Shown in pieces: positions 36,263 to 44,211 of a DNA stretch of 64,000 bases. How positions within the stretch are numbered: the stretch's first letter is position 1; every line of letters starts with the position of its first letter. The stretch comes from Flavobacterium sp. 102 (GTDB taxonomy: Bacteria > Bacteroidota > Bacteroidia > Flavobacteriales > Flavobacteriaceae), in the NCBI RefSeq assembly GCF_003634615.1, contig NZ_RBKX01000001.1, forward strand, positions 124,001 to 188,000, in the 5' to 3' direction. Under the pieces are notes generated by a model. It worked only from the letters and a program-made list of their open reading frames with translations. It did no database searches and had not been told where the DNA came from. The translations under genes and the position numbers were made by a program.

Positions 36263-36571
36263 ATGGGACTATTAAGCATGTTTGGTTTAGGAAGCAAATC
36301 AGAAAGTATTCAAGATTTTGTAAACAAAGCCGCTGTTATTATTGATGTAAGAACCGTTGGTGAATTTCGTGACGGACACATCAAAGGATCTAAAAACATT
36401 CCGTTAGACACTATTAACGGTAAATTAAACGAAATCAAAAAATTAGACAAACCGGTCATTGTTTGTTGTCGCTCCGGAATGCGCAGTGCACAAGCAGTTT
36501 CAATCTTAAAATCTGTCGGCGTTGAAGTAATTAATGGTGGTGGTTGGCAAAGTTTGGAAAATAAGTTATAA
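36263..36571 (+). CDS. Rhodanese-like domain protein
   Basis: 102 residues, one rhodanese domain. The CRSGMRSA loop starts at Cys69, the likely persulfide-forming residue, and IDVRTVGEFRDGHIKGSKNIPL is the usual N-terminal block. Cytoplasmic, without a signal peptide. It probably moves or detoxifies sulfane sulfur; the substrate is unknown. Convergent with the Ig-repeat T9SS gene, with a bidirectional terminator between them. Confidence 0.9.
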   Translation: MGLLSMFGLGSKSESIQDFVNKAAVIIDVRTVGEFRDGHIKGSKNIPLDTINGKLNEIKKLDKPVIVCCRSGMRSAQAVSILKSVGVEVINGGGWQSLENKL

Positions 36572-36600
36572 AAAAAGCCACCTTTACAGGTGGCTTTTCC
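36571..36600. terminator. Bidirectional terminator
   Basis: AAAAGCCACCT (36573-36583) pairs with AGGTGGCTTTT (36588-36598), loop TTAC. The left side is A-rich and the right side ends in T4, so it is strongest for the minus-strand gene. Confidence 0.85.
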
Positions 36601-36614
36601 ATTTAAATTATTAA

Positions 36615-39600
36615 TTATTTTTTAATCACTTTAACGGTTTTGACATTATCGTCTATTGTTATTCTTATTAAATAGGTACCACTAGCCAGTCTTGACATAT
36701 CGATTTGACTTTCAGTAGCATTGTTAAACTTGGCGTCAACTAATTGACCAAGTAGATTCACCACTTCAACTTTAGCTATAATACCTGTAAAAGAGATGTT
36801 TAAGACATCAACAACAGGATTAGGATAAACCTTTAAATTATTCGCTTCAAATTCTTCTCTTCCCAAACAACCACCTAAAGTCATCGTAACAGCAATTCTA
36901 GTTGGACTTTCGCAAGCACCTACCGTTTGCGAACCATAATAAACTGTTCCCGAAACTAATGGTGTTCCTGATGAAACAACATTACCATTTGAAGGCGCAT
37001 CATACCAAATGACGTTGGCACCAACAACATTGATTAACCCTACTGTTTCACCTGCACAGAATGTTTGATTTGCCAATCCTGTCGGAGCATCAGTTGGAAC
37101 AATCGAAGCGGTAACTGCCACTCGTGATGATGTACAAGTTCCATTCGTTGCTTCTACATAATAATTTGTAGAAACAGAGATACTTGGTGTGGTAAAGCTA
37201 GTACCTGTTCCTACCAAATTCCCTAATGTTGGTGCATCATACCAATTTAAAGTTCCTAAATTAGCAGTTGCATTCAAGGTCAAAGTTCCTGTATCACATC
37301 TGCTTCCCGGAGTTGTTGATGTTATTGTTGCCACAATATAAACAGTAGCTGTCACAGTAGTTCGCGCAGAAGCACAAGTGCCATTTACTACTTCAACATA
37401 ATAAGGTGTTGTCATGCCTAAAACAGGAGTAGTAAAACTTCCACCTGTAGCAACTAGTGTACCGCCAGTTGGAGCATTATACCAATTTATTGTTCCGACA
37501 TTTGCCGTTGCTTGTAATGTTACTGAACCATTTCCACATCTACTTGCCGGAATGGTCGAAAGTAATATTGGCTGTTCATTTACAGTGGCAGTAACCGCAG
37601 TTCTAACCAAAGAAGTGCAACTCGCATTAATGGCTTCCGCATAATAATTTGTCGTCACAGATAAACTTGGTGTGGTAAAATTTGAACCTGTTCCTACTAA
37701 GTTTCCTAATGTTGGCGCATCATACCAATTAACTGTTCCCGAAGAAAAAGTAGCCGATAACGTTACCGAACCATTGCCACATCGTGAAGCCGGAGTTGAA
37801 GATGTATTTGTAGGTCTGTTGGTCACTGTTACTTCCACCGCCGTTCTTCCTGATGAACAATTTCCATTAATGGCCTGCGCATAATAAGTAGCAGTAGCTC
37901 CCAAACTTCCCAAAGAATAATTACTACCGGTTGCCAATAACGTTCCTCCCGCAGGTAAATTATACCAGTTTACAGTTCCTGCACTTGCTGTAGCAACAAT
38001 TGTAAATGAGTCGCCACTACAAATACTCATTGGAGTTGTTGACGTAATCGTTGGACTGTTATTAACTGTGGCAACAACCAAAGTTCTTGCAGAAGAACAA
38101 AGACCATTTACCGCTTCCACATAATAATTTGTTGTTGCAGCTATACTAGGAGTCGTAAATGAATTTCCGGTGCCAACTAATGTTCCTAATGTTGGTGCAT
38201 TGTACCAATTTAAAGCCCCAACACTTGCGCTTGCTTGTAGAGTTACTGTACCGGCATCACATCGGCTGTTAGGTGTAGTGGAAATAATAATTGGCGTAGC
38301 ATTTACTGTTGCTGTGACTGCTGTTCTTACAGAATTACAGATACCCGAAGTAGTTTCAACATAATAAATAGTAGTTGCTGAAATACTTGGCGTTATAAAA
38401 GTGGTTCCGGTTCCAACTAAATTTCCTAATGTAGGTGCATCATACCAATTTAAGGTTCCACCAGAAGCTGTTGCTTGCAATGTTAAAGTTCCTGAATCAC
38501 ATCTACTCGCTGGTGTTGTTGAAGTTACGCTTGGAACCGAATTAATCGTAGCTGTAACTGCAGTTCTTGGCGATGTACAGAAACCATTCGTCACTTCAAC
38601 ATAATAAATTGTTGTTGTAGTGAGGCCAACTAAATTCAACGTGCCACCTGTGGCAAGCAGGGTTCCGTTTGTTGGTAAATCATACCATCTTATGGTTCCT
38701 GTTGTTGCTGTAGCAGTTAACGAAATATTACCTGTTCCACATCTGGCGGCAGGGGTTGTAGCAGTCAATGAAGGAGTAGAATTTACCGTTGCAGTAACTG
38801 AAACTCTTGTTGACGTACAAGAACCAACCACTGATTCTACATAATAAATGGTAGTGGTTGAAATACTCGGCGTGGTAAAACTTGTGCCTGTTCCTACTAA
38901 GTTACCTAATGTTGGTGCATCATACCAATTTAAGGTTCCTATCGTAGCCGTTGCTTGTAAAGTTACTGTACCGGCATCACATCTACTCACTGGAGTTGTA
39001 GTACTAATTACAGGAACAGCAGTTACTGTTATATAATTAGTAAAAGTAACGTTGTCACCGCCATTGTAATTGGTAGCAGTAAATGTTACTGCATAAGTCC
39101 CTGCAGTGTTGTATGTAACCGTTGGATTTTGTGCTGTTGATGTTGCTGGTGTTCCACCTTCAAAAATCCAACTCCACACAAATGGTATATTCGTAGAGGT
39201 ATCTGTAAACGTTACGGATTGACCTACGCACAAGGCCGTTGTAGAAGCAGTAAAACTTGCTACTGGCGGTTGTGTTGGGCAAATTGGTGCCGTAACATCC
39301 ATAGTGTAGCCATCGCCATCTCCTCCAAAATAAGCATAGAAATGTGGGGGAAATGCACAAACTGAATTCTCTATAGTTTCTACTCCGGCACCATCATTAT
39401 CACCTCCCATGTAGGCATAGAAAGAAGGCGGAATTCCACAGGCAATTGCGCTTAATTCTTCTGTTCCTGCACCATCATTAATCCCACCCATATAGGCATA
39501 TTGAGATGGCGCAGTTCCACACGCTGTTGTACTTAATTCTTCAACACCTGAACCATCATTAATTCCTCCAAAATAGGCATAAAAATGCGCTGGAATTGAA

Positions 39601-39728
39601 CAACTGGCTCCACTTAACTCATTAATTGTAGCTCCGCCGGAGTTTCCTCCGTTATATTGAGCAAATGTGTTAAACTGTGTCAAAAGAAATGTTAAGCAAA
39701 CAACTAAATATATTTTTGTTGTTTTCAT
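36615..39728 (-). CDS. T9SS surface protein with 27-residue Cys repeats, PKD and nine Ig-like repeats
   Basis: 1037 residues. Signal peptide 1-24. Residues 38-150 hold four units of 27 residues (Cys at 43, 70, 97, 124, then 150) with FYAYFGGINDGSG-type cores. A PKD domain lies at about 155-237. Eight closely similar Ig-like repeats of about 79 residues follow from 239, each with SRCDxGTxTLxATA, LNWYDAPTLGNLVGTG and YYVE blocks, then a ninth diverged one. The end is a T9SS type A sorting domain (VYPNPVVDVLNI to KTVKVIKK). Likely an elongated surface adhesin. Second gene after SUMF1 in a unit driven by operator R1. Confidence 0.88.
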   Translation of the reverse strand: MKTTKIYLVVCLTFLLTQFNTFAQYNGGNSGGATINELSGASCSIPAHFYAYFGGINDGSGVEELSTTACGTAPSQYAYMGGINDGAGTEELSAIACGIPPSFYAYMGGDNDGAGVETIENSVCAFPPHFYAYFGGDGDGYTMDVTAPICPTQPPVASFTASTTALCVGQSVTFTDTSTNIPFVWSWIFEGGTPATSTAQNPTVTYNTAGTYAVTFTATNYNGGDNVTFTNYITVTAVPVISTTTPVSRCDAGTVTLQATATIGTLNWYDAPTLGNLVGTGTSFTTPSISTTTIYYVESVVGSCTSTRVSVTATVNSTPSLTATTPAARCGTGNISLTATATTGTIRWYDLPTNGTLLATGGTLNLVGLTTTTIYYVEVTNGFCTSPRTAVTATINSVPSVTSTTPASRCDSGTLTLQATASGGTLNWYDAPTLGNLVGTGTTFITPSISATTIYYVETTSGICNSVRTAVTATVNATPIIISTTPNSRCDAGTVTLQASASVGALNWYNAPTLGTLVGTGNSFTTPSIAATTNYYVEAVNGLCSSARTLVVATVNNSPTITSTTPMSICSGDSFTIVATASAGTVNWYNLPAGGTLLATGSNYSLGSLGATATYYAQAINGNCSSGRTAVEVTVTNRPTNTSSTPASRCGNGSVTLSATFSSGTVNWYDAPTLGNLVGTGSNFTTPSLSVTTNYYAEAINASCTSLVRTAVTATVNEQPILLSTIPASRCGNGSVTLQATANVGTINWYNAPTGGTLVATGGSFTTPVLGMTTPYYVEVVNGTCASARTTVTATVYIVATITSTTPGSRCDTGTLTLNATANLGTLNWYDAPTLGNLVGTGTSFTTPSISVSTNYYVEATNGTCTSSRVAVTASIVPTDAPTGLANQTFCAGETVGLINVVGANVIWYDAPSNGNVVSSGTPLVSGTVYYGSQTVGACESPTRIAVTMTLGGCLGREEFEANNLKVYPNPVVDVLNISFTGIIAKVEVVNLLGQLVDAKFNNATESQIDMSRLASGTYLIRITIDDNVKTVKVIKK

Positions 39729-39801
39729 CTAATTTGATTTTAAATTATTATAATTCATTTTATTACATTTCAGAAATCGAAATGCACATCAAATCAGAAT
39801 G

Positions 39802-41250
39802 TTATCTTACGCCACGTCCGCCATAAGTATAATTTCTGGCAGCATTTGTAGTACTGGCATAAGTTCTATCAGAAGTTCTAACATTAGTTGCCACATTAAC
39901 ATAATCTCCTCCTCTTTGTCCTATACCCGTTGCTGTTGTAACTGAAGGCCAAGTTGCCTGATTAGCATCTCCTATTGAAGTTAAAGTTCCGTCTCCAAGT
40001 GTTCCATTAAAAGCAGTTCCAGATGCATTAGCAACACATACTGTTCTCTCAACAACATTTCCTCCCATTTCCATTGCTCCATAATAAGAAGCACCTGCGG
40101 AAGATCGCCCAGAAGAAGCAGTTGCAAAAACACCCACTTTCAATGGACCATACGCTCCACTTGAAGTTCCTAAAGCGTGAGCACATCTTCCATTCAAAAC
40201 AGTATTTGCCATTTCATTTGGCTGCAATGGATTAATAACTGTAGTACTGTAATAAGGATTAATGTTAGTATCTCCCCATGGATATTCACCAGACACACGA
40301 GGTGTTATACCACGGCAAATTTTTTCAAATTCCAACTCTGTCATTGGTCTTAAAGCCGACCAATCTAAATAAGCTGCTAAATCTGCCCAGCTCAAATTGT
40401 TCATGGCTACACTTTGTCCGTCATTATTATTGTTGACCACATTAGCAGTGGCATCACAAGCAAAAATAGCCGGAATTGCAGCATTATTCCCTGGTGTTTC
40501 AATTACGATTCCGTTTCGGTAAGCATAACTACCAAAAGCAACATACGTTCCCGAAGCACTCGTTGGATCTGAGGTAACTCTTGACTGTTGTTGCGCAAAA
40601 GTTAATGAGTTTAAAAATTCAACATATTGTAATTGAGAGATTTCATATTTCATCACATAAAATGAATTATATCCCATTGGAAAAGTTGCCGGCACTGGTG
40701 GTCCGCCACCTCCGATTACTGAAGAAGTTACTCCCGCAGATTGAGTAGTAGCCGTAACACTTATACTGTTAAATGTTGCTACACTCAAACCATCTCCAAT
40801 TTCGAAAGCACTTTGAGGTACGTTTACCATTTCAATTCCAAAAACTTTATAATTATATGTTCCTGCCGGAATAGTCATTTTTAATGTAATACTTGTTGCA
40901 GAAACATTACCGCCACCGATAGCACTTCTTCTAATGAAAACGCCTTTTCCGTCAGTTACTGGATCTACTTGCAACGGCGAAGCTGCCGAATGATCCCCTG
41001 CAACCGAACTTAAACCTGCATGCGCCCACAAACGTGTGTTACAATCCTGAAATTTGACAAATACCCATACGGCATCCCAATTAGCCGGAGCAACACTGGC
41101 ATTCCAACTGTTTTCCCAACTGATATTGAAAGTAATATTTGAACCCGAAACGGACGTTCCCGTAATCTCGACGTTATTTGCTTTACTATTGAATGCCAAT
41201 AAAAAAAATAGTGCCGTAACCATTTTCGAAAAATAATTTTTTGATTTCAT
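39802..41250 (-). CDS. Secreted SUMF1-fold (formylglycine-generating-enzyme-like) protein
   Basis: 482 residues. Signal peptide about 1-24. An Ig-like N-terminal domain (VEITGTSVSGSNITFNISW) covers about 26-175. Residues about 195-482 are a SUMF1/FGE fold: FYVMKYEISQLQYVEFLN, RPMTELEFEKICRG, YPWGDT, GAMEMGGNVVERT and the terminal GGRGVR. No Cys pair typical of true formylglycine-generating enzymes is evident, so it is more likely a structural or binding member, as are GldJ/GldK of gliding motility. Operator R1 lies 56-75 nt upstream of its start. The T9SS Ig-repeat gene follows 73 nt later in the same unit. Confidence 0.85.
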   Translation of the reverse strand: MKSKNYFSKMVTALFFLLAFNSKANNVEITGTSVSGSNITFNISWENSWNASVAPANWDAVWVFVKFQDCNTRLWAHAGLSSVAGDHSAASPLQVDPVTDGKGVFIRRSAIGGGNVSATSITLKMTIPAGTYNYKVFGIEMVNVPQSAFEIGDGLSVATFNSISVTATTQSAGVTSSVIGGGGPPVPATFPMGYNSFYVMKYEISQLQYVEFLNSLTFAQQQSRVTSDPTSASGTYVAFGSYAYRNGIVIETPGNNAAIPAIFACDATANVVNNNNDGQSVAMNNLSWADLAAYLDWSALRPMTELEFEKICRGITPRVSGEYPWGDTNINPYYSTTVINPLQPNEMANTVLNGRCAHALGTSSGAYGPLKVGVFATASSGRSSAGASYYGAMEMGGNVVERTVCVANASGTAFNGTLGDGTLTSIGDANQATWPSVTTATGIGQRGGDYVNVATNVRTSDRTYASTTNAARNYTYGGRGVR

Positions 41251-41276
41251 TGTATTTATATTTTTATGTTATGAGA

Positions 41277-41325
41277 CAAATCTACCTTGCCTTTAAACAA
41301 AAAAAAATACGACAGTTGCCGTATT
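41277..41325 (-). promoter_or_regulatory. Operator-promoter R1 (SUMF1/T9SS unit)
   Basis: On the minus strand the palindrome AATACGGCAACTGTCGTATT (41325-41306) is followed by exactly 21 nt and the -7 box TAGATTTG (41284-41277). No TTTG -33 box is present; the palindrome covers that position. The ATG is 26 nt further on. The same layout occurs at R2-R5. Confidence 0.75.
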
Positions 41326-41327
41326 TT
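41299..41327 (-). terminator. Terminator of the response regulator gene, coincident with R1
   Basis: The R1 palindrome forms an 11-bp hairpin in RNA (with one G-U pair), followed by U9 on the minus strand, 26 nt after the regulator stop codon. Confidence 0.7.
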
Positions 41328-41352
41328 AAGAAAAATATTCTTTCAATTTACT

Positions 41353-42000
41353 TTAAATCAAATTGTTGTTCTTGGCTTTTTGAATCGCTTCGAGTTTATT
41401 ATGCACCTGCAATTTGGTATAAATATTCTCAATATGCTTTCTAACGGTTGATGGTGAAAGATAAAGATTGTCGGCAATTATATTGTAGTTTAATCCTTTG
41501 CTGAGTTGTTCTAAAACCTCAACTTCTCTTGTGGTTAGTTTAATTTCTTGTTCCGATTTTTGTTCAAAATCAACCGGATTTCTTAGTAATTTCAATGTTT
41601 TCAAAGCAATAGAAGGATTCATAGCGGCGCCACCATTTAAGGTTTCTATAATGCCTTGATGTAATTCTTTCGGATTGACTTCTTTGAGCAAATAACCGTC
41701 TGCTCCGGCTTTGATGGCATTGAAAATATTTTCATCGTTATCAAAAACCGTCAGCATAATGATTTTAATTTGAGGGTATTTGGTTTTGATGATTTTGGTA
41801 GCTTCGATTCCGTTACAAACGGGCATTTCGATATCCATCAAAATCAAATCGATGCATTTATTGACCTCTAATTTTTTCTGCAAATCAATGCCGTCGATGG
41901 CCGTAAATTTTAAAATCAAATCGTCAAAAAAAGATAGCTTTTCAGCAACTGCTTTTTGTAAAAAAACATTATCGTCTACTATGGCTATTCTTGTTGACAT
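41353..42000 (-). CDS. LuxR/NarL-family response regulator
   Basis: 215 residues. A receiver domain (1-122) has acidic pocket residues Asp9-Asp10, phospho-acceptor Asp56 (LILMDIEMP), Thr at TVFDND and Lys in LLKEVNP. A LuxR-type helix-turn-helix (about 150-212; LTTREVEVLEQLSKG, LYLSPSTVRKHIENIYTKL) ends the protein. It is a typical activator paired with HisKA_3 kinases; two such kinases are encoded directly upstream in the same direction. NarL/LuxR regulators bind inverted repeats, so the five palindromes of this cluster are its likely sites. The spacer before its start holds R2 and a terminator. Confidence 0.93.
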   Translation of the reverse strand: MSTRIAIVDDNVFLQKAVAEKLSFFDDLILKFTAIDGIDLQKKLEVNKCIDLILMDIEMPVCNGIEATKIIKTKYPQIKIIMLTVFDNDENIFNAIKAGADGYLLKEVNPKELHQGIIETLNGGAAMNPSIALKTLKLLRNPVDFEQKSEQEIKLTTREVEVLEQLSKGLNYNIIADNLYLSPSTVRKHIENIYTKLQVHNKLEAIQKAKNNNLI

Positions 42001-42057
42001 GGCTTGAGATTGTATAACAAATTTGGTTATTTTTTTTCAAGTAACATACTGATTTGC

Positions 42058-42116
42058 AAAAAAAGTCCTTTTCAAACCAGTGATTTAGCTTGAATAAATC
42101 CCAGAATGAAAAGGAC
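42058..42116 (-). terminator. Terminator between operator R2 and the regulator gene
   Basis: On the minus strand GTCCTTTTCA (42074-42065 side) pairs with TGAAAAGGAC over a 32-nt loop that contains a smaller GATTTA/TAAATC hairpin, followed by U7 at 42064-42058. It ends any transcript that starts at R2 before the regulator gene. Confidence 0.7.
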
Positions 42117-42168
42117 AACAATAAAAACAACCTAAGTGTTTTTTTCTTTGAAAAATCAATACCACTTG
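42058..42168 (-). ncRNA. Candidate ~110-nt small RNA or attenuated leader
   Basis: Operator R2 with its -7-like box predicts a start near 42168 on the minus strand. An intrinsic terminator with U7 ends the transcript near 42058. There is no convincing ORF; only a 26-codon GTG frame. The RNA would be 5'-AAGTGG..., with a long terminal hairpin. It may be a small RNA of the regulon or a leader that limits expression of the regulator gene at 42000. No RNA family is recognised. Confidence 0.45.
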
Positions 42169-42174
42169 ATTAGT

Positions 42175-42223
42175 CAAATTTGACCATTTAAAAGGATAAA
42201 AAAAATACGTCAAATGACGTATT
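42175..42223 (-). promoter_or_regulatory. Operator-promoter R2 (small RNA / regulator)
   Basis: On the minus strand the near-perfect palindrome AATACGTCATTTGACGTATT (42223-42204), 21 nt, then CAAATTTG at the -7 position (42182-42175), which keeps the A and TTTG of the box but lacks the T of TA. It lies 175 nt before the regulator start. Confidence 0.62.
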
Positions 42224-42224
42224 T
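42198..42224 (-). terminator. Terminator of the kinase operon, coincident with R2
   Basis: AAATACGTCA pairs with TGACGTATTT, followed by U8 on the minus strand, 25 nt after the stop codon of the second kinase. Confidence 0.75.
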
Positions 42225-42248
42225 ATCTTAGACCGTTGGATTCAGAAT

Positions 42249-44201
42249 TTAATGCTTTTCCAACTTTATACTTATAGCTGTTCCTTTATCTACACTTGAT
42301 TTTATATCAAATAAACCACCGATATCAGCAATGCGTTTTCGCATATTATTGATGCCGTTTCCGAATTCTGTGTTTCCTATCTCAAAGCCTTTTCCGTCAT
42401 CTATTATAGTAATTAAAACATCTATTTCAGTTGGTTGAATGCTTATAGCAATACTTCTTGCATTCGCATACTTGATACTGTTGTTAATGGCTTCTTGAAT
42501 CGTTCTGTACAAATTCATTCCTTCAACAGAAGTGAATTTTATTTTTTTTAGTGAGTGATTAACTTCAAAATTGAATTGAATATTTTCCTTTGCTTCTTGT
42601 GCTTTGTCAATAAAATTATGGATTCTGGCTTGTAAATCTTCAAAAGTGATTTCGCTCTTGTTCATTGCCCAAATCGTATCTCGTAGCTCAATAATCGTCG
42701 ATTTTGCAAAATTACTAATACCGGAAAGTTTCGAATCCAGCTTGTCATTTTGAATGTCAAAAGCATATTTAATATTGTCGACAGAGGAAATAATAAAAGT
42801 CAATTGCGACCCAATATTATCATGCAAATCTCTGGAAATATCAAGACGCTGTTCTTGTAATTTGTTTTGGGTTTCAATTTTGGCTATTGCCGATTTGAGT
42901 TCAAATTCTTGTTCTTGTTGTTTGTTTTTGAGCTTTTGTTGGCGATAAACCAAATAAACAATGATTAATAATGCCAATGAAATTAAGCCTAAAATCAAAA
43001 ACTGGGTTTCTTTTTTTCTGATTTCCAATTCGCGCGTAGCAATTTCGGCTTTTGATTTTTGGAGTAATCTTTCTTTCTTTTCGGTTTGGTATTTGGTTTC
43101 TAATTCGGTCGTTTGTTTTTCGACTTTACTGAGTAATAATTGTTCATTTAAAACCGCCAATTTGTCCAAATAATAGTCAACGCTGTCGGGTTTGTTTAAA
43201 TAAGCATAAACAGTGATTAAAGATTTGTAGTTCTTCTGTAGTTTTTCGTTGTGATTGGTTTGCTCAAAAAATGGTTTGGTGGTCAATAACAACTTTTTGG
43301 CTTTCTCATATTTTTTGTTCCTGGCAAATTCTAGAGCCAAATTCAAATCGAAATTGGCTTTGTCTAAATTGGAATTGAGTTCTTCTCTGACTTCTTTTGA
43401 CTTTTGATAGAGTGCCAAAGCATCTTTAGACTTTTTTTGTTCCGATTTGATAGAAGCAATGTTGTTAAATCCACTCGAAATCCCTTTTTTGTTACCAACA
43501 GCCGTGCAAGCTTTTACACTTTTGTCATAAAACTTCAAGGCGTTAATCGTGTCTTGCATGTGCAAATAAACATTCCCGAGGTTCAAACAAGAAACACATA
43601 ATTCTTCCTTAAAATCATTTTTTTCTTGATACTGAATTACATCGCTGATGTATTGCAACGCTTTTGGATAGTTCTTTAATTTGAGATGAATCAGACCGAT
43701 GTTGCCTTTGATAATACTCGTGTTTTTTTCGTCTTTTGTATTTTCAAAATAGGCTAAGGCTTCTAAAAAAGAAGTCATAGCTTGCTTATACTGATGTGTT
43801 TTTTCGTAGATATTGGCTAAATTATTATTGATTTTAGCTAAGCCTTTCTGATCATTTCTGAGTTTTCTGATTTTGTATGCTGATAAATAATTGGTTTTCG
43901 AATTGACAAAATCACCTTTGATAAAATAAACCGCCCCTATATCGCTGTAAACCTGCGCCATTAAGGTCGAATCATTTAATTTCTTGGATTCAACAGCTGC
44001 TTTTCCACCATAATGTAACGCAGAATCAATGTCGATTTTAGAATAGTACCAAGTCAAATCAGAATAGATGGTTGCGGTTCTTTTGGCATCCGGATTGGCT
44101 TTTAAATCTTTCTTTAAACCATCAATAACATTTTGAGCATTTTGCGCCCTAACCGATATTGAAATCAGGAACAAAAAGAATAAAACCAAACCTTTTTCCA
44201 T
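42249..44201 (-). CDS. TPR sensor histidine kinase, HisKA_3 type (second of pair)
   Basis: 650 residues from the ATG at 44201; a longer frame to 44309 would overlap the preceding gene, and MEKGLVLFFLFLISISVRAQ is a good signal peptide. Several TPR repeats (about 50-340) lie in the periplasm, followed by a coiled coil, a membrane helix (FLILGLISLALLIIVYLVY) and the kinase part. Phospho-acceptor His460 is in RDLHDNIGSQLTF; the ATP-binding lid is DDGKGFEIGNTEFGNGINNM. The kinase half is nearly the same as in the preceding gene. It should phosphorylate the LuxR regulator encoded downstream. Confidence 0.9.
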   Translation of the reverse strand: MEKGLVLFFLFLISISVRAQNAQNVIDGLKKDLKANPDAKRTATIYSDLTWYYSKIDIDSALHYGGKAAVESKKLNDSTLMAQVYSDIGAVYFIKGDFVNSKTNYLSAYKIRKLRNDQKGLAKINNNLANIYEKTHQYKQAMTSFLEALAYFENTKDEKNTSIIKGNIGLIHLKLKNYPKALQYISDVIQYQEKNDFKEELCVSCLNLGNVYLHMQDTINALKFYDKSVKACTAVGNKKGISSGFNNIASIKSEQKKSKDALALYQKSKEVREELNSNLDKANFDLNLALEFARNKKYEKAKKLLLTTKPFFEQTNHNEKLQKNYKSLITVYAYLNKPDSVDYYLDKLAVLNEQLLLSKVEKQTTELETKYQTEKKERLLQKSKAEIATRELEIRKKETQFLILGLISLALLIIVYLVYRQQKLKNKQQEQEFELKSAIAKIETQNKLQEQRLDISRDLHDNIGSQLTFIISSVDNIKYAFDIQNDKLDSKLSGISNFAKSTIIELRDTIWAMNKSEITFEDLQARIHNFIDKAQEAKENIQFNFEVNHSLKKIKFTSVEGMNLYRTIQEAINNSIKYANARSIAISIQPTEIDVLITIIDDGKGFEIGNTEFGNGINNMRKRIADIGGLFDIKSSVDKGTAISIKLEKH

Positions 44202-44211
44202 GTTCTTAAAC

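Noticed and set aside
36860..39014. Periodic repeats that could suggest a CRISPR-like array
   Set aside because: The period is about 237 nt, in frame, and encodes Ig-like repeats; there are no short direct repeats with unique spacers.
37414..39036. Six plus-strand ORFs of 60-76 codons spaced about every 235 nt
   Set aside because: They are the reverse-strand shadow of the repeated Ig-like units of the T9SS gene. The periodicity follows the protein repeat, with no start signals.
42068..42160. 26-codon GTG ORF inside the candidate small RNA
   Set aside because: Weak start, no family pattern, and the frame runs into the terminator hairpin.
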